From: an uncultured Verrucomicrobia subdivision 3 bacterium
GTDB lineage: Bacteria; Verrucomicrobiota; Verrucomicrobiia; Limisphaerales; UBA11358
Length of the DNA: 33,965 nucleotides
Direction: 5' to 3'
Assembly (NCBI GenBank): GCA_903850425.1
Contig: CAINLR010000047.1
Location: 1 to 33,965, forward strand
Part shown: positions 23,606 through 31,323 of the stretch, piece by piece
How the letters are laid out: the number at the start of each line of letters is the position of its first letter
Numbering within the stretch: the first letter of the stretch is position 1
The notes under the pieces: generated by a model
Seen by the model: only the letters and a program-made list of their open reading frames with translations
Told to the model about the DNA's origin: nothing
The model's database searches: none
Program-made: the position numbers and the translations under genes

Positions 23606-23908
23606 ATGACGGACGCATTCAAATATTTCGCAGCGACTGTATTCTTCTTCGGTCAAGCTCTGGCTTCCGAGGCATTGCCGGTGCCAGCAACCGCGCGCGA
23701 ATCCATTTCGATCAACGACCATTGGCGGTTCACGAAAGGTGGTCCGACGAGCTTTGAGTCATTTCGAGCGCCTGACCGCAAGACTTTCAACGGGCTGTGT
23801 CTCGTGATCATTCGCGGACAGGCCGGCAAGCCTGGCGCTCTCAGGCTCACAGCCAAAATTGAGAGTTTGAAAATTGGGACTGTCACCGTTACAACTTTGC
23901 TACTATAA
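23606..23908 (+). pseudogene. GH2-like beta-galactosidase reduced to its two ends, 100-codon fused frame
   Basis: The frame keeps a secretion signal (FKYFAATVFFFGQALA) and the start of a GH2 sugar-binding domain (ESISINDHWRFTKGGPTS). Within ~15 residues it switches to FNGLCLVIIRGQAGKPGALR and LTAKIESLKIGTVTVTT, which resembles the C-terminal Ig-like domain of large GH2 enzymes. The central ~700-900 residues, including the catalytic TIM barrel, are absent, and the join is in frame. The result could still be secreted as a short peptide. It lies 15 nt after the esterase and 9 nt before the GH51 gene, so the operon context persists. Confidence 0.6.
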
Positions 23909-23917
23909 AATCACACG

Positions 23918-25861
23918 ATGAAAAAACTCCTCACCACATGGCTTGGCATCCTTAGCGTCTCAGGATTCGCCGGTCTCCCCACGTTCACCATTGACGCTGG
24001 CCAGCCGCTCGGGAAAGTCAGCCCCAAGCTCTACGGACTGATGACGGAGGAAATCAACCACAGTTACGACGGCGGGCTTTATGCCGAGCTGATTCAGAAC
24101 CGGGCGTTTCTCGACAACGCCGCAACGCCGGTTCACTGGTCGGTGGTCAATGACGAAAGCTCCGCCGCGAGCATCGCGTTGGATTCCGTCAATCCGTTCA
24201 ACGACCAACTTGCGATCAGTTTGCGGCTGACGGTGGCGCAGGCGGACAAAAAACATGGTGCGGGCGTGGCGAACGATGGCTATTGGGGAATTCCGGTGCA
24301 GCCCAAGACCAGTTATCGCGCTTCGATCCTTGCGAGAGCCGAAGCCGATTTTTCCGGGCCGGTCACGGTGTCCCTCGTGAGCGAGGATGGTCGCACCGTT
24401 TACGCGACGGGAAATATTTCAAAGCTTACGAAGGCGTGGAAGAAATTTGAACTCATCCTCAAGACAGGAAAAGTTGCGCCGACGACGCAGGCTCGTCTGG
24501 TCATCACGCTGGATCGGCCGGGAACCGTCTGGTTCGGCATGGTCTCGCTATTTCCGCCGACATGGAATGACCAGCCGAACGGATTCCGCAAAGACCTGAT
24601 GCAAATGCTGGTGGATTTGAACCCCAAGTTTTTGCGTTTTCCCGGCGGCAATTACGTCGAAGGCGACACGGTGGAAACGCGCTTCGAGTGGAAGAAAACG
24701 ATTGGCCCAATTGAGGAGCGTCACGGCCATCCCTGTCCGTGGGGCTATCGCTCAACCGACGGGCTGGGGCTTTTGGAATTTCTGAAGTGGTGCGAGGCCA
24801 TGAGGGCGGAACCGGTGCTGGCGGTTTACGCTGGTTATTCGCTGAAAGGCGCACACGTCAACCCCGGTGCTGACCTCGAACCATTCGTGCAGGAGGCGCT
24901 CGAAGAAATTGAATATGTGATGGGTGACCAGCATACGAAGTGGGGCGCGCAGCGCGTGAAAGATGGCCATCCGGCGCCGTTCCGTTTGAACTACGTCGAG
25001 ATCGGCAACGAAGACTGGTTCGACAAGTCGAAGAGTTATGACGGGCGGTTCGCTCAATTTCACGACGCCATCAAGGCGAAGTATCCGCAACTCAAGACGA
25101 TCTCAACGATCGGCGACGATCAACCCAAGGCTTCGTGGGTCAAGAGCCGCAAGCCTGATATGATTGATGGACATTACTATCGCTCGGCTGAAGAGTTTCT
25201 GCGCATGTCGCCTGGCTACGCGAAAGGGTATGACCGCAACGGCCCCGAAATTTTCGTCGGCGAATGGGCGGCGTATGAAACGTCGTTTCCCCCGTGGGAC
25301 AAGCTTTCCCAGAAGGAACCGCCCACGCCGAACTTGACGGCGGCGATTGGCGACAGCGTGTTCATGGCGGCGATGGAGCGGAATTCCGATCTCATTAAAA
25401 TGCAATGCTACGCGCCACTCTTGGTGAACGTGAATCCCGGGGGCCGCCAGTGGCGTCCGAACATGGTTGGCTACGATGCGCTATCGGCTTACGGTTCGCC
25501 GAGCTACTACGCCTTCCAGATGTTCAGCCGAAATGTGGGCGATGAAATTCTGTCCACTGCATCGGTTGAAACCTCCATCCAAGGTTCCGCCACCCGGGAC
25601 AGCCGGACCGGCGATATTTTTATCAAGCTGGTGAATCCGCAGGCGAATGCAGTTCCCCTGAACATCCAAATCAACGGGGTCGCGTCGCTCGCATCCAAAG
25701 GCAGCGCCATCACGCTGGCCGGAAATCCCGATGATTCAAACTCAATCACTCAACCGAAAAATGTCATCCCGCTGGCGACGACGACGCGCGGTGTCAAACC
25801 CGACTTCACCTACACCCTGCCACCGCACAGCATCGTGGTGCTGAAACTAAAGGCCCGTTGA
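23918..25861 (+). CDS. Secreted alpha-L-arabinofuranosidase (GH51 type), 647 aa
   Basis: This enzyme removes arabinofuranosyl side chains from arabinoxylan or arabinan. After a signal peptide (LLTTWLGILSVSGFAG) it shows the GH51 N-terminal box KLYGLMTEEINHSYDGGLYAELIQNRAF in pieces. A carbohydrate-binding-like insert follows at ~70-210, then the barrel with FLRFPGGNYVEGD, acid/base Glu365 in EIGNEDWF and nucleophile Glu449 in IFVGEWAAYE. The C-terminal beta-domain ends PPHSIVVLKLK. It is complete and in good frame. Spacing to the GH2 remnant is 9 nt, so an operon with the CE15 esterase is likely. Confidence 0.93.
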   Translation: MKKLLTTWLGILSVSGFAGLPTFTIDAGQPLGKVSPKLYGLMTEEINHSYDGGLYAELIQNRAFLDNAATPVHWSVVNDESSAASIALDSVNPFNDQLAISLRLTVAQADKKHGAGVANDGYWGIPVQPKTSYRASILARAEADFSGPVTVSLVSEDGRTVYATGNISKLTKAWKKFELILKTGKVAPTTQARLVITLDRPGTVWFGMVSLFPPTWNDQPNGFRKDLMQMLVDLNPKFLRFPGGNYVEGDTVETRFEWKKTIGPIEERHGHPCPWGYRSTDGLGLLEFLKWCEAMRAEPVLAVYAGYSLKGAHVNPGADLEPFVQEALEEIEYVMGDQHTKWGAQRVKDGHPAPFRLNYVEIGNEDWFDKSKSYDGRFAQFHDAIKAKYPQLKTISTIGDDQPKASWVKSRKPDMIDGHYYRSAEEFLRMSPGYAKGYDRNGPEIFVGEWAAYETSFPPWDKLSQKEPPTPNLTAAIGDSVFMAAMERNSDLIKMQCYAPLLVNVNPGGRQWRPNMVGYDALSAYGSPSYYAFQMFSRNVGDEILSTASVETSIQGSATRDSRTGDIFIKLVNPQANAVPLNIQINGVASLASKGSAITLAGNPDDSNSITQPKNVIPLATTTRGVKPDFTYTLPPHSIVVLKLKAR

Positions 25862-26429
25862 TGAGTTTCCAATCATGTTTCGGCGCGGACGTTATCGGAT
25901 CGGTCATGGCCGTGAACGAAAAGTTGATTCCACAACTCTTTTGAAAGTTATGATGCGGCCCCAAATTCTTTGCGGCTTAAGTGTCATGGTGTAGGTCGCC
26001 CTCGGTTCGCGAATGCGGAGAGTTCCTAGCTCCCACTTCGGCTCGCCAGGCCTATGCCACCAATCTGACCCTGAGCGCCGTGGCGATATACGGCCAGCAT
26101 TTCGCCAATGGCACGCAGCCGAATTACGTCTGGCCGCCGCCGGCCATGGACGGCAAATCGCGTGGCAAACGAACCCGCCAACGCTCACGGATTTAGGCAG
26201 TCAAAAGGGTGGGGTCGAATCGTGCAGCAATGGGTTCATCTTCATTACTGGGTCAACCAATGGGACGACAAATACACAAAGAGCCTGGTCCCCTGCCGCC
26301 GCGCTGCCACCGCCTTTCCGCCGCGCCCTCGCCTAACCCTTTTCAACTTTTCTGCGGACACTTTTCATGATTTGTCGTCGGGGCGCAATTTGAGTCAACT
26401 CGCCAAGCCGAAAAGTTTCCCGAAACTAT
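25862..26429. other. About 570 bp without a supportable gene
   Basis: One plus-strand stretch (about 26040-26160, reading AYATNLTLSAVAIYGQHFAN then WPPPAMDGK) has protein-like composition but runs into frame breaks on both sides. It may be a decayed gene piece. Nothing else is recognisable between the arabinofuranosidase and the tRNA promoter. Confidence 0.4.
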
Positions 26430-26458
26430 TTGCATTATGCTCACTAGACAAGTAAAGT
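26430..26458 (+). promoter_or_regulatory. Promoter of the initiator tRNA gene
   Basis: -35 TTGCAT (26430-26435), an exact 17-nt spacer and -10 TAAAGT (26453-26458) place the start near 26465, a few bases before the mature tRNA 5' end at 26471. Confidence 0.6.
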
Positions 26459-26470
26459 GTGGGTCTTAAT

Positions 26471-26547
<77 letters not shown>

Positions 26548-26553
26548 ATTTCC

Positions 26554-26585
26554 GGCCCTGAGACTCACGTTTCAGGGCCGTTTTT
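26554..26585 (+). terminator. Intrinsic terminator of the tRNA gene
   Basis: GGCCCTGA (26554-26561) pairs with TCAGGGCC (26572-26579) and is followed by GTTTTTG. It lies 6 nt past the CCA end. No gene lies between it and the convergent phage cassette end at 26709; that 120-bp gap holds only a CCCACACA-type simple repeat (about 26667-26700). Confidence 0.8.
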
Positions 26586-26708
26586 GTTGGTGAATATGCG
26601 TTTTCGCTCCTTTTCTTGATTCCCCTGCAACCGCGTGCAACTTGGTGCTTCTGGCCGCGCAACTACCCACACATCCACCCACACAAACCACCCACACATC
26701 GAGTTGAG

Positions 26709-27374
26709 TCAGGAAGTTTCCTTTTTCGCATTCACCAGACCGCGCAATTGGCCGTGACGGTAAGCAAAAAACCAAAGGCCGACTGCCGCAGCGACGCCGG
26801 CCAAAATCAGAAGCTCATTGCCCACGATCAGCGTCGGCAAAATAATCAGCGCGAGGCCACCGGCACAAATCGCCGCGCTCGTGGTGACACTACCGATGAG
26901 CAGTTTGAGTGGTGGATAAAAAAGTGTAGCCAGGCCGAACAGGAACAAGACCACGCCGACCCACACGATGCCTTTGAGGCTCGCCAGCTTCGCGCCGAGT
27001 TCGCGCGCCGTGTCTTTCTGCGCCGCTCCCAATTCCGTAGTTGCTCGCGTCTCTTCATGTTCGGTCACAGCCATCGGTGCGCTGATTACCAGGGCCGTGG
27101 CATTCGTGGCGGGCGCTCCACTCGTGTCGGCAGACACTCGCGTCTCCACCAGTCGAGAACCCGTCGGCACGGTGTAAGATTTGGTCCGAACGGTTTCTTG
27201 ATTTTGCCGCGAGGCTTGCGCCGGGTTGTCGCCTTGCACGACGGATTGCTCAATGCCTTGAGTAAATTTACTCACCGTGTTGGCGTGCCCGCCCCTGAGC
27301 GGCGCGTTGGTGCAGCCGGCCAGCAGCCAGACCGCCGCGATGATTGCAAAATCAATGAGGATTAACTTTTTCAT
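26709..27374 (-). CDS. Lipoprotein with C-terminal membrane helices, phage-cassette end, 221 aa
   Basis: The start chosen is ATG 27374 (MKKLILIDFAIIAAVWLLAGC) with AAAGGTG 10 nt upstream; a GTG at 27383 is less likely. LLAGC is a lipobox, so Cys21 would be lipidated. A polar Thr/Ala/Gln-rich region (~25-125) follows. About three hydrophobic stretches (VWVGVVLFLFGLATLFY, AAICAGGLALIILPTLIVG, LLILAGVAAAVGLWFFAY) end the protein. I recognise no family. Position after a membrane-anchored coiled-coil gene at the end of a head cassette suggests a lysis or envelope function, but this is a guess. Confidence 0.65.
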   Translation of the reverse strand: MKKLILIDFAIIAAVWLLAGCTNAPLRGGHANTVSKFTQGIEQSVVQGDNPAQASRQNQETVRTKSYTVPTGSRLVETRVSADTSGAPATNATALVISAPMAVTEHEETRATTELGAAQKDTARELGAKLASLKGIVWVGVVLFLFGLATLFYPPLKLLIGSVTTSAAICAGGLALIILPTLIVGNELLILAGVAAAVGLWFFAYRHGQLRGLVNAKKETS

Positions 27375-27654
27375 ACGATTCACCTTTCATGTGTTGATCC
27401 AACAAAATGCTGATGCGGTCCACCGTCCGCGCCATCACCGACTGGTTTTCCGTCAGGGTGGCGATGCTCGCCTTCAGATCGTGCCGCTCCTCGATGGCGT
27501 AATTCTCGCGGACTTCCATCGCCGAAATCCGTTTGTCCATGTTGACCCACAAGCCCACGACCGCCGCCGCGATGGACAGTAGTTGCAGGATATTCCCCAG
27601 GGTAATTTCCGGCGTGAACCGGATTTTTTTCGGATTCTGAATTTGTTCGTTCAT
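27352..27654 (-). CDS. Small single-pass membrane protein with coiled coil, 100 aa
   Basis: One hydrophobic segment (LGNILQLLSIAAAVVGLWVN, ~19-38) is followed by a heptad-like stretch (KRISAMEVRENYAIEERHDLKASIATLTENQSVMARTVDRISILL). Similar small phage proteins occur beside holin and lysis genes. The start overlaps the stop of the upstream DnaT-like gene by ATGA (27651-27654), and its own end overlaps the next gene by 23 nt, so all three are translationally coupled. Confidence 0.7.
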   Translation of the reverse strand: MNEQIQNPKKIRFTPEITLGNILQLLSIAAAVVGLWVNMDKRISAMEVRENYAIEERHDLKASIATLTENQSVMARTVDRISILLDQHMKGESYEKVNPH

Positions 27655-28205
27655 ACGCGGATCAGCCGCACCGCGCCGCTGGTGGCGCTGATTTGCGAGC
27701 CGTATTTCGCCAGCATGACTTGAGCGACTTGAGACAGCACCGGCCGGCGGTCGGTCTTGTCGTAACCGGTTTGAACGCCGCCGGAGTTGAAATACTTCAA
27801 TCCCTCGCCCGTTGGCGCGACTGTCCGGTCAGCGATCAAAAGTTCCCGCGCCATCTCACAAGTCGCCTGGACAACCGCTTTCGGCACGGTGTCGTATTGA
27901 ACGTAGTCGTAAGGAATCGGCAGCAGCACGGAGATCGGCACATGGACGTTGTCCGGCTCGGGGCACTTCGCGCGCGGCCATTGCAACCCTTGCACGGCAT
28001 TCGTGCGCGTGCCGTTGAATTGAAACTCCGCGTCAATCAGCCGCGACGCCATCACCAGCGCCACGGCTTTTTGATCGTCCGTCGCACCTGTCCACGCCGT
28101 GGCATACAGATGTCCAGCATGGTAAGCGTCGCCATCAGCCACGTCGGCGTAGCTGTTGGCATCCACCAGACCGGCCCCGGTCTCTTTGATGAGCGTGAGT
28201 GCCAT
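27651..28205 (-). CDS. DnaT-like phage protein (head-completion/adaptor position), 184 aa
   Basis: The opening MALTLIKETGAGLVDANSYADVADGDAYHA, read in blocks, and the later VQGLQWPRAKCP are typical of the phage family annotated as 'DnaT-like ssDNA-binding protein'. That family sits between capsid and tail genes and is more probably a head-tail adaptor. The start ATG 28205 fits the family N-terminus; the longer frame to 28286 is unsupported. Length (184) is normal. Confidence 0.78.
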   Translation of the reverse strand: MALTLIKETGAGLVDANSYADVADGDAYHAGHLYATAWTGATDDQKAVALVMASRLIDAEFQFNGTRTNAVQGLQWPRAKCPEPDNVHVPISVLLPIPYDYVQYDTVPKAVVQATCEMARELLIADRTVAPTGEGLKYFNSGGVQTGYDKTDRRPVLSQVAQVMLAKYGSQISATSGAVRLIRV

Positions 28206-28230
28206 ATTGATTCTCTGATGGTGGGAGCGT

Positions 28231-28998
28231 TCAGAATTGATCGTAAGCCAGCCCGCTCCCGTTGTTATAAAGCCGGACCGCTTCACTCGCGGTCAGCGCG
28301 CGACTCCAAAACCCGACTTCATCGATCGGCCCCACCCAGCCATAGATCGACGAGCCGGCGCCAATTCGCACCTGGTCGGGCATCACCCGTGAACCCGCTG
28401 ACACCGTCGCGGCATCCACCAGCCCGCCGTTATGGTAAAAACTCATCAAGTTGTCCTGCATCGTGACCACCAGATGATGCCATTGGTTCACCGGCAGCCA
28501 GGCCGTGACGAAGCCGCCATCCACCCCGAACAGCGAGCCCGAGACCGCGCCGCCAGCGTCACCCACCGGCACCAAACCCTGCACCTGAAAACAGTCCGTG
28601 TCGGAGTCCGACTCATACAGATTGAACGCGATTTGCCAGTTGTCGCAATTGCTGACATAAACCCATAACGACAACGAGAAATCCGCCGCCACCGACACCC
28701 GGCTGGCACTGCCAATCAGCCCCTGCCCACCGGTAAACACCGCGCCGAGATTGCGGATGCCGGGCCCGGATAGGATTGGCGTCGCCCCGGCTACCACCGG
28801 GGTCAAACCCAGTTTATCGGCGCGCGGCAGCCAGCCCGTGGCGTCCGTCTCATCCAAATCCCAATACGCCGCCAAGCCGGAGCGCAGCGACACCGGCGGC
28901 ACGCTGGCACCGGCTCGCGCCCGCCGTCGCTTCTGCTCCTCCAGCGCCAGCCACACGCGCCTCTGGCCACGCGTCATCGGTGGGTTAATACGATTCAT
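28231..28998 (-). CDS. LamG/concanavalin-like phage surface protein, 255 aa
   Basis: After a basic N-terminus (PMTRGQRRVWLALEEQKRRR) comes a LamG jelly-roll domain (~45-250): LAAYWDLDETDATG, FSLSLWVYVSN, WHHLVVTMQDNLMSFYHNG and the ending IDEVGFWSRALTASEAVRLYNNG. Such domains bind carbohydrate or cell-surface ligands and occur on phage decoration or fibre proteins. The start ATG 28998 overlaps the end of the upstream small gene (28985). A head-decoration role is inferred. Confidence 0.78.
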   Translation of the reverse strand: MNRINPPMTRGQRRVWLALEEQKRRRARAGASVPPVSLRSGLAAYWDLDETDATGWLPRADKLGLTPVVAGATPILSGPGIRNLGAVFTGGQGLIGSASRVSVAADFSLSLWVYVSNCDNWQIAFNLYESDSDTDCFQVQGLVPVGDAGGAVSGSLFGVDGGFVTAWLPVNQWHHLVVTMQDNLMSFYHNGGLVDAATVSAGSRVMPDQVRIGAGSSIYGWVGPIDEVGFWSRALTASEAVRLYNNGSGLAYDQF

Positions 28999-29185
28999 CC
29001 TGGGAAACAGGTTTGGTAGCGGGAGCTTTCGGTTGCTCCGGCGCAAGACTCACCACAGGTTGAACCGGATCGGCGGAGGACCGTCCGCAATGCGGGCAGA
29101 TCGTGACCACCGGTGCCGGGACTGGCGCGACAGCCGTCAGTAACGACTGTCGCTTCCGCCGAATGATGGGATAGGGACCATTCAT
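28985..29185 (-). CDS. Small CPHCGR protein of the phage cassette, 66 aa
   Basis: This short protein has a single CxxC knuckle (TICPHCGRSS) in the middle, a basic start (MNGPYPIIRRKRQSLL) and Pro/Ala/Val-rich flanks. No family is recognised. The start ATG 29185 has GGAAAGC upstream, and its end overlaps the LamG gene start by 14 nt. The knuckle suggests a half zinc site completed by dimerisation. Confidence 0.55.
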   Translation of the reverse strand: MNGPYPIIRRKRQSLLTAVAPVPAPVVTICPHCGRSSADPVQPVVSLAPEQPKAPATKPVSQDESY

Positions 29186-29219
29186 ATTTCTGCTTTCCAA
29201 TTTCTACTTTCTGCTTTGC
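29186..29219. repeat. AGAAAG/GAAATTGG-type short purine repeat
   Basis: On the minus strand the gap reads GCAGAAAGTAGAAATTGG followed by AAAGCAGAAAT: two copies of AGCAGAAA around GTAGAAATTGG. It resembles the GAAATCGG heptamer array found inside pyrK at 4529-4567. It supplies the ribosome-binding region of the CPHCGR gene. Confidence 0.5.
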
Positions 29220-29220
29220 C

Positions 29221-29448
29221 CTAGATGGCGTTAATGCCGATGGCGACTTGCCGCCAGTTCGTGCCATCACTGATGGCGAGACACGGCACGGAACCCGTGC
29301 CACCGGCGGACAGGTAGATGATGCGACGCGGAAATTTCGCCGCCGTGACGCCCGCAGCGACCGCCGCCGCGACGTTGGTAAAAGTTGTCGGCTGGATTTG
29401 TTCACCCGAACGAATCCGCTCAAAACTGCGAGGAAGAAGTTTGCCCAT
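29221..29448 (-). CDS. Small phage head-associated protein, 75 aa
   Basis: The start chosen is ATG 29448 (MGKLLPRSFERIRSGEQIQP). The C-terminal half is beta-rich and glycine-containing (YLSAGGTGSVPCLAISDGTNWRQVAIGINAI in parts). That pattern is common in small conserved phage proteins encoded just after the major capsid protein. The family is unnamed to me. A decoration or head-stabilising role is inferred from position only. Confidence 0.6.
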   Translation of the reverse strand: MGKLLPRSFERIRSGEQIQPTTFTNVAAAVAAGVTAAKFPRRIIYLSAGGTGSVPCLAISDGTNWRQVAIGINAI

Positions 29449-29477
29449 AAGTTTGTTTTTGTTGGTTGAGGAAGTTA

Positions 29478-29528
29478 CCGCCAAGAACGCCAAGATTTAA
29501 AACCTTGGCGTCCTTGGCGTCTTGGCGG
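29478..29528. repeat. Dispersed CGCCAAG inverted/tandem repeat abutting the capsid gene stop
   Basis: CCGCCAAGAACGCCAAG (29478-29494) is inverted as CTTGGCGTCTTGGCGG (29513-29528) with one bulged base. An extra CTTGGCGTC copy lies between them. The capsid stop codon (29529-29531) directly adjoins the right arm. Related AAGACGCCAAG units are, to my knowledge, scattered through genomes of this type. It could act as a transcription-end or mRNA-protecting hairpin. Confidence 0.7.
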
Positions 29529-30539
29529 TTAAATATTATGAGTGACCGCCACGACGGGGACGTTTTTGTTTTCCCACACGCGCACCCAGTTGGCGGCGGT
29601 GGCCAATTCAGCATTGGTCGGGTTGGCACCGGCCACGCTCGCGCTAGTGAACTTCACACCACGCGGATGCAGGATGAAGCGACGGCGATTGACGAGGAAT
29701 GTGTCGCTGTTGAGAGCGTCACGCGCCATTTCGCAACCTTCCGTGCCGTGACCACCCTCGACGGGCGCGCCGTTCAGATCGGCAAAACCCATGCCGAACG
29801 CGCCGGGGCCGAAGAGGTAAGTGGTATAAACCTGCCCATCCGTGGTGCCGTTGCGCGACGGACAGCCGTCATCCACGATGACGCGCCGGCCCTGGAACGT
29901 GCGGATTTGCGCTTCACCCTGACTGTCCGGGATGAAGTCAATCAGGTCCAGCTTGCGCAACGCGGCTTCAGTAGCGGAGTGCATTGCCACCGCGACGAGG
30001 CGGTCGCCCCGGTCGCCGAGCCGCTGGGTCGCATCCACGAAGGTCGCGCCGTTCAGCCGAGTGGCAGCCGTCTGCGCGGCGACGGATTCGGAATGAATCG
30101 CCAACAGATTGCCCGCCATGCTCGCCGCACCGAAGACGCCGGTGAGGGAGTTGATCAGCATGTATTGGTTCTGACGGTTCCAGTATTCCGCAAGGAAGTC
30201 CGCCAGCGCCAAGGCCGGATCATCACCGGCAACTTGCGTCGCCAGATGATTCCACGACCACGCATTGCCGTCGTTCTGGATGCGGGCGATGTCCTGGTCG
30301 GCCACGAGTTTCGCCGGCACGAGCGGTGCCGAATCAGAGAGCGGCTGGCGGTTGCCCGTCAGGTCATTCCAGTGCGGCATGTTGACTTGCGTGCCACCGA
30401 GCGCGGCGCGCGTGTCATAGTCCGGCGTGCGAATGACGATGCCGGATTGGAACAGGTCGGATTTCTCCGCCGTCCGTTGGAGAACGTAACCAGCGAACTG
30501 CGCTGGCACGATGATGTCTGCAAGTTGTGTCTTGGCCAT
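29529..30539 (-). CDS. Phage major capsid protein (gp13-like), 336 aa
   Basis: The sequence shows the pattern of a widespread siphophage/podophage coat family. It opens MAKTQLADIIVPAQFAGYVL, then NMPHWNDLTG, ADFLAEYWNRQNQYMLINSL, MHSATEAALRKLDLIDFIPD, RRVIVDDGCP, YLFGPGAFGMG, NRRRFILHPRGVKFTS and the closing VRVWENKNVPVVAV. Length is usual and the frame intact. It assembles the icosahedral shell on the scaffold encoded 25 nt upstream. Its stop abuts a repeat element. Confidence 0.9.
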   Translation of the reverse strand: MAKTQLADIIVPAQFAGYVLQRTAEKSDLFQSGIVIRTPDYDTRAALGGTQVNMPHWNDLTGNRQPLSDSAPLVPAKLVADQDIARIQNDGNAWSWNHLATQVAGDDPALALADFLAEYWNRQNQYMLINSLTGVFGAASMAGNLLAIHSESVAAQTAATRLNGATFVDATQRLGDRGDRLVAVAMHSATEAALRKLDLIDFIPDSQGEAQIRTFQGRRVIVDDGCPSRNGTTDGQVYTTYLFGPGAFGMGFADLNGAPVEGGHGTEGCEMARDALNSDTFLVNRRRFILHPRGVKFTSASVAGANPTNAELATAANWVRVWENKNVPVVAVTHNI

Positions 30540-30564
30540 AAACTAAGTTTTGTGTTGTGACCCG

Positions 30565-31320
30565 TTACGCCGCCGCCTTGAGGCGAGCAGCAAGTTGCGG
30601 ATCGGTTTTTTGGATCTTCATTTGCTCCGTGAGATTGAACGATTCCTTGCGGAACGGATTCTTCACGGACCGGTTGCCGGCGGCACCGCCACCAGAGCCA
30701 GCAGCACCGCTACCAGCGTTTGCTTCGAACAAGTGCGGTGCGTCGGACACCAACGCATCCACCCATTCAGCCAAAGTCATCGGCGACACGCCGTCCTTGC
30801 CCGTGCGGACAGTCTGGCCGTCAGCCTCGAAAGCCTGCGGCACGCCATTGACGAGCTTGAACGTCTGGCGGGCGCGGGCGGTAATGTCAGTCAATGCCGT
30901 CGGGCGCAGGCCACGTTTCGTGGCTTCACTCACGACGGCTTGATCAATCTGAATGGCCGTGAGGCGGGACGTGAGCGTGTCGCGTTCGGCGACCACGACG
31001 CCATGCGTCTTATCCCATTCGGCGCGGGCGGTCTTGATACGGGCATCAATGACCTTGTCCACTTCGCCGGCCTTGAGTTGGGCGGCCTCTTCCAACTTGC
31101 GTTTGTCATCGGCGAGCTGACGCACGGCGTCAGGGTCAATGCCTTCAAAGCGTTTCAGTTGGTTGGTGAGAGTGATGTTGTTCTGGCGGAACTCATCCAA
31201 CTTGGACTGACTCACGACGCCATCGGCGTCGAGCAGCCAAGCGCCGTCGCGCTCAATGTAGAAGGATTGATGTTCAGCAGGGATTTCCTGCTTGGTTGCG
31301 AATTTGTATTTCAGCGGCAT
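30565..31320 (-). CDS. Phage scaffolding protein, 251 aa
   Basis: The protein is highly helical, with a coiled-coil centre (LDEFRQNNITLTNQLKRFEG ... LADDKRKLEEAAQLKAGEVDKVIDARIKTARAEW). A Gly/Ala-rich linker (~205-222) separates it from a basic C-terminal segment (SVKNPFRKESFNLTEQMKIQ) ending in Ala-rich LAARLKAAA, as scaffolds that bind coat through their C-terminus do. Place between portal and coat supports this strongly. It begins 3 nt after the portal stop. Confidence 0.87.
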   Translation of the reverse strand: MPLKYKFATKQEIPAEHQSFYIERDGAWLLDADGVVSQSKLDEFRQNNITLTNQLKRFEGIDPDAVRQLADDKRKLEEAAQLKAGEVDKVIDARIKTARAEWDKTHGVVVAERDTLTSRLTAIQIDQAVVSEATKRGLRPTALTDITARARQTFKLVNGVPQAFEADGQTVRTGKDGVSPMTLAEWVDALVSDAPHLFEANAGSGAAGSGGGAAGNRSVKNPFRKESFNLTEQMKIQKTDPQLAARLKAAA

Positions 31321-31323
31321 AAA

